Positions 14,191 to 14,377 of a stretch of 14,377 nt of DNA are shown here, piece by piece. How positions within the stretch are numbered: position 1 is the stretch's first letter; each line of letters begins with the position of its first letter. Origin of the DNA: Myxococcota bacterium. GTDB lineage: Bacteria; Myxococcota_C; UBA6777. The stretch is taken from contig CAUJFU010000415.1 of the NCBI GenBank assembly GCA_963169055.1, positions 1 to 14,377 on the forward strand. Reading direction: 5' to 3'. The notes under the pieces are model-generated. The model searched no databases. It was not told where the DNA came from and saw only the letters and a program-made list of their open reading frames with translations. Position numbers and translations under genes: made by a program.

Positions 14191-14377
14191 GTCAACGACC
14201 CACCCCTAAAGGGGCGGGCTTGTGAAAGCAAGCCCGGTTGACCAGACGACAACAGAGGAAGTGGCGCAAGCCAAGTTGTTGTGAACGATAGAGAGTATGT
14301 AGAGACCCTCGGATGCCGCCTCAGTTCGGGGCCCTCTCGTGGCACTGTAAACATCTGCTTGGGTGAGCGGAAGTCAA
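14191..14377 (+). ncRNA. HEARO / omega RNA scaffold of an IscB-type element (3' end at window edge)
   Basis: This is a highly structured stretch with no coding character. GTCAAC (14191-14196) pairs with GTTGAC (14237-14242). That stem closes a junction holding CCCC-taaa-GGGG (14203-14214) and the 8-bp stem CGGGCTTG/CAAGCCCG (14215-14222 with 14229-14236). A second element is ACAAC/GTTGT (14249-14253 with 14278-14282) enclosing TGGC-GCAA-GCCA (14262-14273). A third is GAGAG/CTCTC (14291-14295 with 14334-14338) enclosing a segment with GGATGCC. The blocks gtgaacgatagagag, ggatgccgcctcagttcgg and gtgagcggaagtcaa match my memory of HEARO RNAs, the omega RNAs lying just upstream of IscB genes, where aagtcaa abuts the start codon. 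The IscB ORF would begin at or just after 14378 and is not seen here. In known IscB systems the guide is the 5' flank and the nuclease cuts DNA under its direction. Confidence 0.8.

Overview
The window looks like a chromosomal stretch of a Myxococcota-type (former delta-proteobacterial) bacterium with moderate GC. The clues are a lipoprotein that combines a Cys-rich N-terminus, the CNGIDDDCDG motif and a beta-propeller (a style common in that group), a peptidyl-arginine-deiminase lipoprotein with a PPC-like tail, a sugar-dehydrogenase/diheme-cytochrome fusion, and large proteins with no recognisable relatives. The taxon is an inference; no rRNA or tRNA gene is present to settle it.

Layout, left to right. 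(1) 2-193: C-terminal end of a membrane protein cut by the window edge. It is followed by a double-hairpin intergenic repeat at 229-333. (2) 444-2882 and 2912-3295, + strand: a secreted PQQ-sugar-dehydrogenase-like propeller fused to an SO_2930-type diheme cytochrome region, then apaG. They are 29 bp apart and probably cotranscribed. (3) 3468-4703, - strand: an AI-2E family permease with a Pro/Ser-rich, Lys-ending tail encoded partly by 27-bp tandem repeats. (4) 4873-9378, + strand, divergent from the permease: a 1501-aa unrecognised protein with a strikingly complete voltage-sensor-like S1-S4 module but no visible ion-channel pore. A perfect 29-bp tandem duplication lies in the divergent promoter gap. 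(5) 9495-11036, +: a secreted peptidyl-arginine/agmatine-deiminase-family lipoprotein. (6) 11037-11352: a convergent gap with three 26-bp tandem repeats and a second copy of the double-hairpin repeat. (7) 11353-13230, -: a Cys-rich, MopE-motif, SBBP-propeller lipoprotein. (8) 13614-14096, +: a 160-aa conserved-looking hypothetical protein. (9) 14191-14377, +: a highly structured RNA that I recognise as a HEARO/omega RNA, the guide RNA scaffold found directly upstream of IscB nuclease genes. The IscB ORF itself would begin just beyond the right edge.

How the genes fit together. Most are independent units: extracytoplasmic oxidoreductase, envelope lipoproteins, a permease and a large membrane protein. 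No single pathway links them. The two most interesting items are the pore-less voltage-sensor-like giant protein in the middle and the IscB-type omega RNA at the right end, which marks the left end of an RNA-guided mobile element. No CRISPR array, prophage or IS transposase gene was seen inside the window.
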